Source: Prevotella sp. UBA3837
GTDB taxonomy: Bacteria > Bacteroidota > Bacteroidia > Bacteroidales > Bacteroidaceae
Assembly: GCA_002392835.1 (NCBI GenBank)
Contig: DGHX01000142.1
Location: 39,422-63,890 of the forward strand
Length of the DNA: 24,469 nucleotides
Direction of reading: 5' to 3'
Shown here piece by piece: positions 21,743 through 24,469 of this stretch (positions within the stretch are counted from its first letter, which is position 1; every line of letters starts with the position of its first letter). The notes beneath the pieces were generated by a model. It was not told the origin of the DNA and made no database searches. It saw only the letters and a program-made list of their open reading frames with translations. The position numbers were made by a program, and so were the translations under genes.

Positions 21743-22207
21743 ATGGATAAAGGGATGGACGATAAACAAAGAAAGCTTGACCAGCGCTACCTGCGCATGG
21801 CGCGCATCTGGGCCGAGAACAGCTACTGCCAGCGGCGGAAGGTGGGCGCCCTGGTGGTGAAGAACAAGATGATCATCAGTGACGGCTATAACGGCACGCC
21901 CAGCGGATTCGAGAACGTGTGCGAGGACGAGCAGGGCGTGACGAAGACATACGTGCTGCACGCCGAGGCCAACGCCATCACCAAGCTGGCACGCTCCAGC
22001 AATAACAGCGACGGGGCCACCATCTACATCACTGCCTCGCCCTGCATAGAGTGTGCCAAGCTCATCATTCAGGCAGGTATCAAGCGTGTGGTCTACGGCG
22101 AGAAATACCGCCTCACCGACGGCATCGAACTGCTCGAGCGCGCCGGCATAGAGGTGCTATATATGGATGTAGCCCCCTCGGGGGCAGAAGGGGGGGCTGC
22201 TTTATGA
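21743..22207 (+). CDS. dCMP deaminase family protein
   Basis: A 154-residue zinc-dependent deaminase, probably converting dCMP to dUMP for thymidylate synthesis. The zinc and catalytic motif His73-Ala-Glu75 (VLHAEANAI) pairs with Pro-Cys101-x-x-Cys104 (ASPCIECAK). The N-terminus DQRYLRMARIWAENSYCQRR and GYNGTPSGFENVCED are typical of dCMP deaminases. The last residues (APSGAEGGAAL) are encoded by a GC-rich hairpin (22171-22198) of the kind found in spacers, so the C-terminal tail looks repeat-derived. The stop overlaps the S41 protease start as ATGA. Start chosen from the promoter position. Confidence 0.9.
   Translation: MDKGMDDKQRKLDQRYLRMARIWAENSYCQRRKVGALVVKNKMIISDGYNGTPSGFENVCEDEQGVTKTYVLHAEANAITKLARSSNNSDGATIYITASPCIECAKLIIQAGIKRVVYGEKYRLTDGIELLERAGIEVLYMDVAPSGAEGGAAL
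22171..22198. repeat. GC-rich hairpin at the deaminase/protease junction
   Basis: AGCCCCCTCGGGGGCAGAAG followed by GGGGGGCT: the outer arms AGCCCCC and GGGGGCT pair, with a smaller CCCC/GGGG option inside. It is coding DNA for the deaminase C-terminus and ends 5 bp before the start codon of the S41 protease, so RNA folding here could cover that start. Confidence 0.6.
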
Positions 22208-23832
22208 CAAAGAACAATCGTTTCATGCCCCTGTGGCTGGCCTTTGCTGCCATCATCGGCATCGTGGTGGGAACCTTCTACGGCAACCACTTCCAGGGTA
22301 ACCGCCTGAGCATCATCAACTCGGGCTCGAACAAACTGAGTAACCTGCTCTATACGCTCGACGACCAGTATGTTGACTCCGTCGACATGAACGACCTGGT
22401 GGAGAAGGCCATCCCGCTCATCCTGGCCGAGCTGGACCCCCACTCAGCCTACCTGCCGGCAAAAGATGCCGAGACGGCCAACGACGACCTGCGCGGATCC
22501 TTCTTCGGCGTGGGCATTGAGTTCATCATCCGCAACGACACCCTGCGCGTGCAGAACGTCATCGGCGGCGGCCCTGCCGAGGAGGCCGGACTGCTGGCCG
22601 GCGACAAGATCGTCACCGTAGACGACTCGGCGTTCACCGGCCCCACGCTGACCAACGAGGTGGCCATGCACACGCTGAAGGGCCCGAAGGACACACAGGT
22701 GCGGCTGGGCGTGGCACGCTATGGCGTGGACAGCATAGAGCACTTCACCGTGACGCGCGGAAAGATTGAGACGCACAGCGTCACCGCCGCCTACATGCTC
22801 GACGAGAAGACGGGCTACGTGAAGCTGAAGAACTTCGGCGAAAATACCTACGAAGAGATGCTCGTGGCCCTGGCCCAGCTCTCCATTGACGGCTTTGAGC
22901 GCCTGGTGGTGGACCTGCGCGGCAACACCGGCGGCTACCTCTTTTCGGCCGTGCAGATAGCCAACGAGTTCCTGCCACGCAACAGCCTCATCGTCTACAC
23001 CGAGGGACGGCGCTCGCCGCGCGAGAACCATAAGAGCGACGGCCGTGGCGCCTATAAGCACATGCCGCTGGTGGTGCTCATCGACGAGGGCTCGGCATCG
23101 GCCAGCGAAATCCTGGCCGGAGCCATTCAGGACAACGACCGCGGCACCATCATCGGGCGGCGCTCATTCGGCAAGGGACTGGTGCAGCAACCCCTCGACT
23201 TTGCCGACGGCTCGATGATGCGGCTCACCATTGCGCGCTACTACACCCCCTCGGGGCGCTGCATACAGAAACCCTACACCAGCGGCATGGACCGCGAGTA
23301 CGAGGAAGACCTGCTGCTGCGCTACCAGCACGGCGAGTTCTTCTCGCAGGACAGCATCAAGCACACAGGGCCCGAATACCACACGCTCATCAAGGGGCGC
23401 ACCGTGTATGGCGGTGGCGGCATCACACCCGACATCTTCGTGCCCGAGGACACCACCAACTACACATCCTATTATAAGGAGGCTGCCATGTCGGGCCTGC
23501 TCCTGCAGTTCGGCTACGACTACACCGACGGCAACCGCCAGAAGCTGCAGGAGTATGAGACCATCGACGACCTGCTGAAATACCTCAAGCGCCAGAACCT
23601 GGTGGAGAAGTTCGTGGTCTATGCCGAGAAGAAGGGGCTGAAGCGCCGCAACCTGATGATACAGCGGTCGCGCCACCTGCTCGAGGAGTACATACTGAGC
23701 CGCGTCGTCTACACCATGCTCGACGAGCAGGCCTGGCAGGAGTTCATCAACCGCGAGGACCCGACGGTGCGCGAGGCGCTGCGCGTCATGCAGGAGGGAA
23801 AGGCTTTCCCGGAAGTGGAGAGCGATAAGTGA
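22204..23832 (+). CDS. S41-family C-terminal processing peptidase (CtpA/Prc-like)
   Basis: A 542-residue serine protease of the CTP family, anchored by an N-terminal hydrophobic segment (residues about 8-24, LWLAFAAIIGIVVGTFYG) and acting in the periplasm. The PDZ domain spans about 85-165 (FFGVGIEFIIRNDTLRVQNV, then GGGPAEEAGLLAGDKIV). The S41 core has VVDLRGNTGGYLFSAVQIAN, then the catalytic Ser in DEGSASASEILAGAIQDNDR and the catalytic Lys in GRRSFGKGLVQ. The region after about 380 is a helical C-terminal extension common in Bacteroidetes members. Its start overlaps the deaminase stop (ATGA), indicating translational coupling. A heptamer array begins at its stop codon. Confidence 0.92.
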   Translation: MTKNNRFMPLWLAFAAIIGIVVGTFYGNHFQGNRLSIINSGSNKLSNLLYTLDDQYVDSVDMNDLVEKAIPLILAELDPHSAYLPAKDAETANDDLRGSFFGVGIEFIIRNDTLRVQNVIGGGPAEEAGLLAGDKIVTVDDSAFTGPTLTNEVAMHTLKGPKDTQVRLGVARYGVDSIEHFTVTRGKIETHSVTAAYMLDEKTGYVKLKNFGENTYEEMLVALAQLSIDGFERLVVDLRGNTGGYLFSAVQIANEFLPRNSLIVYTEGRRSPRENHKSDGRGAYKHMPLVVLIDEGSASASEILAGAIQDNDRGTIIGRRSFGKGLVQQPLDFADGSMMRLTIARYYTPSGRCIQKPYTSGMDREYEEDLLLRYQHGEFFSQDSIKHTGPEYHTLIKGRTVYGGGGITPDIFVPEDTTNYTSYYKEAAMSGLLLQFGYDYTDGNRQKLQEYETIDDLLKYLKRQNLVEKFVVYAEKKGLKRRNLMIQRSRHLLEEYILSRVVYTMLDEQAWQEFINREDPTVREALRVMQEGKAFPEVESDK

Positions 23833-23980
23833 TGAGTGATAAGTGATGAGTGATAAGTGATAAATGATGAGTGATAAGCGATAAGTGATAAGTGAAGAAC
23901 TTGCTGCCGAATGAGGTAATCATAATTACTCATTACTAATTACTCTTTACTAATTAAGCATTAAGCATTAAGCATTAAAA
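23825..23980. repeat. Heptamer arrays filling the S41 protease/DUF1846 spacer
   Basis: Nearly the whole 150-bp spacer is 7-bp repeats. The first part is GTGATAA/GTGATGA in ten or eleven units (to about 23893), then GTGAAGAACTTGCTGCCG and a short unique core. The second part is ATTACTC, ATTACTA, ATTACTC, TTTACTA, then ATTAAGC in three units and ATTAAAA (23927-23980). The AT-rich end lies 2 bp before the next ATG and would form its 5' untranslated region. No promoter box stands out. Confidence 0.85.
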
Positions 23981-23982
23981 AG

Positions 23983-24469
23983 ATGAAGATAGGATTTGAC
24001 AACGAGAAGTACCTGAAGATTCAGTCGGAGCACATACGCGAGCGCATAGCGCAGTTCGACGGCAAGCTGTACATGGAATTGGGCGGCAAGCTCTTCGACG
24101 ACCACCACGCCTCGCGCGTGTTGCCGGGCTTCAAGCCCGACTCGAAGCTTCGCATGCTGGCACAGCTGCGCGACTCCATTGAGATTGTCATCGTCGTCTC
24201 GGCCGAGGACATCGAGAAGAACAAGGTGCGCGCCGACCTGGGCATCACCTACGACGAGGACGTGCTGCGGCTGCGCGAGGAGTTCCAGAGCCGGGGCTTC
24301 ATGGTGGGCAGCGTCGTCATCACCCACTACAACGGGCAGCATGCCGCCGACCAGTTCCGCCACCGTCTGGAGCGACTGGGCATCAGGAGCTACGTGCACT
24401 ACCTCATCGACGGCTATCCGCACAACGTGGAGCTCATTGCCAGTGACGACGGCTTCGGCAAGAACGACT
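23983..24469 (+). CDS. DUF1846 family protein (5' part, cut by window end)
   Basis: The first 162 codons of a longer gene running off the window; full-length DUF1846 proteins are about 500 residues. The N-terminus MKIGFDNEKYLKIQSEHIRE, then GKLYMELGGKLFDDHHASRV, LPGFKPDSKLRMLAQLRD and HYLIDGYPHNVELIASDDGF are characteristic. Known members have a P-loop-like kinase-related N-terminal part, but the biochemical role is not established. The ATG is placed directly after the ATTAAGC heptamer array. No signal peptide is seen. Its neighbour upstream is the S41 protease, and the intervening repeats make co-transcription uncertain. Confidence 0.88.
   Translation, partial: MKIGFDNEKYLKIQSEHIRERIAQFDGKLYMELGGKLFDDHHASRVLPGFKPDSKLRMLAQLRDSIEIVIVVSAEDIEKNKVRADLGITYDEDVLRLREEFQSRGFMVGSVVITHYNGQHAADQFRHRLERLGIRSYVHYLIDGYPHNVELIASDDGFGKND

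Overview
The window looks like chromosomal DNA of a Bacteroidales bacterium, most likely Prevotella or a close relative. Three kinds of evidence point there. Many genes have the Bacteroidetes promoter form (TTTG, about 20 bp, TAnnTTTG). Secreted proteins end in T9SS-like tails of the type 'Y-S/T-L-x-G...KGxNIV'. The gene content also fits (BspA-like LRR protein, GH89, DUF5009/HGSNAT-like, VanW, DUF1846, carboxynorspermidine dehydrogenase). Coding DNA is GC-rich, which produces long antisense shadow frames. Spacers are AT-rich or full of repeats. I saw no rRNA, tRNA, CRISPR array, transposase or phage gene.

Layout. 1-4044 (minus): carboxynorspermidine dehydrogenase, a non-coding repeat cassette (1644-2113), and a secreted SGNH esterase with a C-terminal carbohydrate-binding-like domain. 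4171-4734 (plus): mntP. 4780-11251 (minus): a probable five-gene run transcribed right to left, made of a small secreted protein, a membrane acetyltransferase related to HGSNAT, a T9SS-type secreted protein, a BspA-like LRR protein and mnmA. 11521-13782 (minus): GH89 alpha-N-acetylglucosaminidase. 13887-14456: a second repeat cassette. 14726-17177 (plus): an EamA/DMT transporter and inositol-3-phosphate synthase. 17278-17895 (minus): an iron-sulfur flavoprotein. 18177-21229 (plus): M3 oligopeptidase overlapping a VanW-family gene. 21266-21608 (minus): minimal nucleotidyltransferase with a stub of a second ORF. 21743-23832 (plus): dCMP deaminase overlapping an S41 protease. 23983-end (plus): a truncated DUF1846 gene.

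The unusual content is in the repeats. (1) Heptanucleotide (7-bp period) tandem arrays occur in spacers and also inside at least three genes (mnmA, the HGSNAT-like gene, GH89). There they stay in frame, most clearly as ten 21-bp units adding 70 residues to MnmA. (2) Two non-coding cassettes share a modular plan: CG-rich terminal inverted repeats joined to GGTTGCACC, GGTGGAG heptamers, a GTCCCAGG(G/C)CCTGGGAC palindrome, a 21-bp A-rich tandem repeat, and a 21-bp-spaced GGTGCAACC array. (3) A near-identical 182-bp promoter-leader containing a 109-bp hairpin lies in inverted orientation in front of two unrelated genes, the DMT transporter and the iron-sulfur flavoprotein, and brackets 3.2 kb. (4) An ACAGATTAC-type inverted-repeat element sits before the five-gene run, with a fragment at the left edge of the window.

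All functions come from reading motifs and family resemblance; no search was run. Claims that the repeats are mobile, invertible or regulatory are inference.
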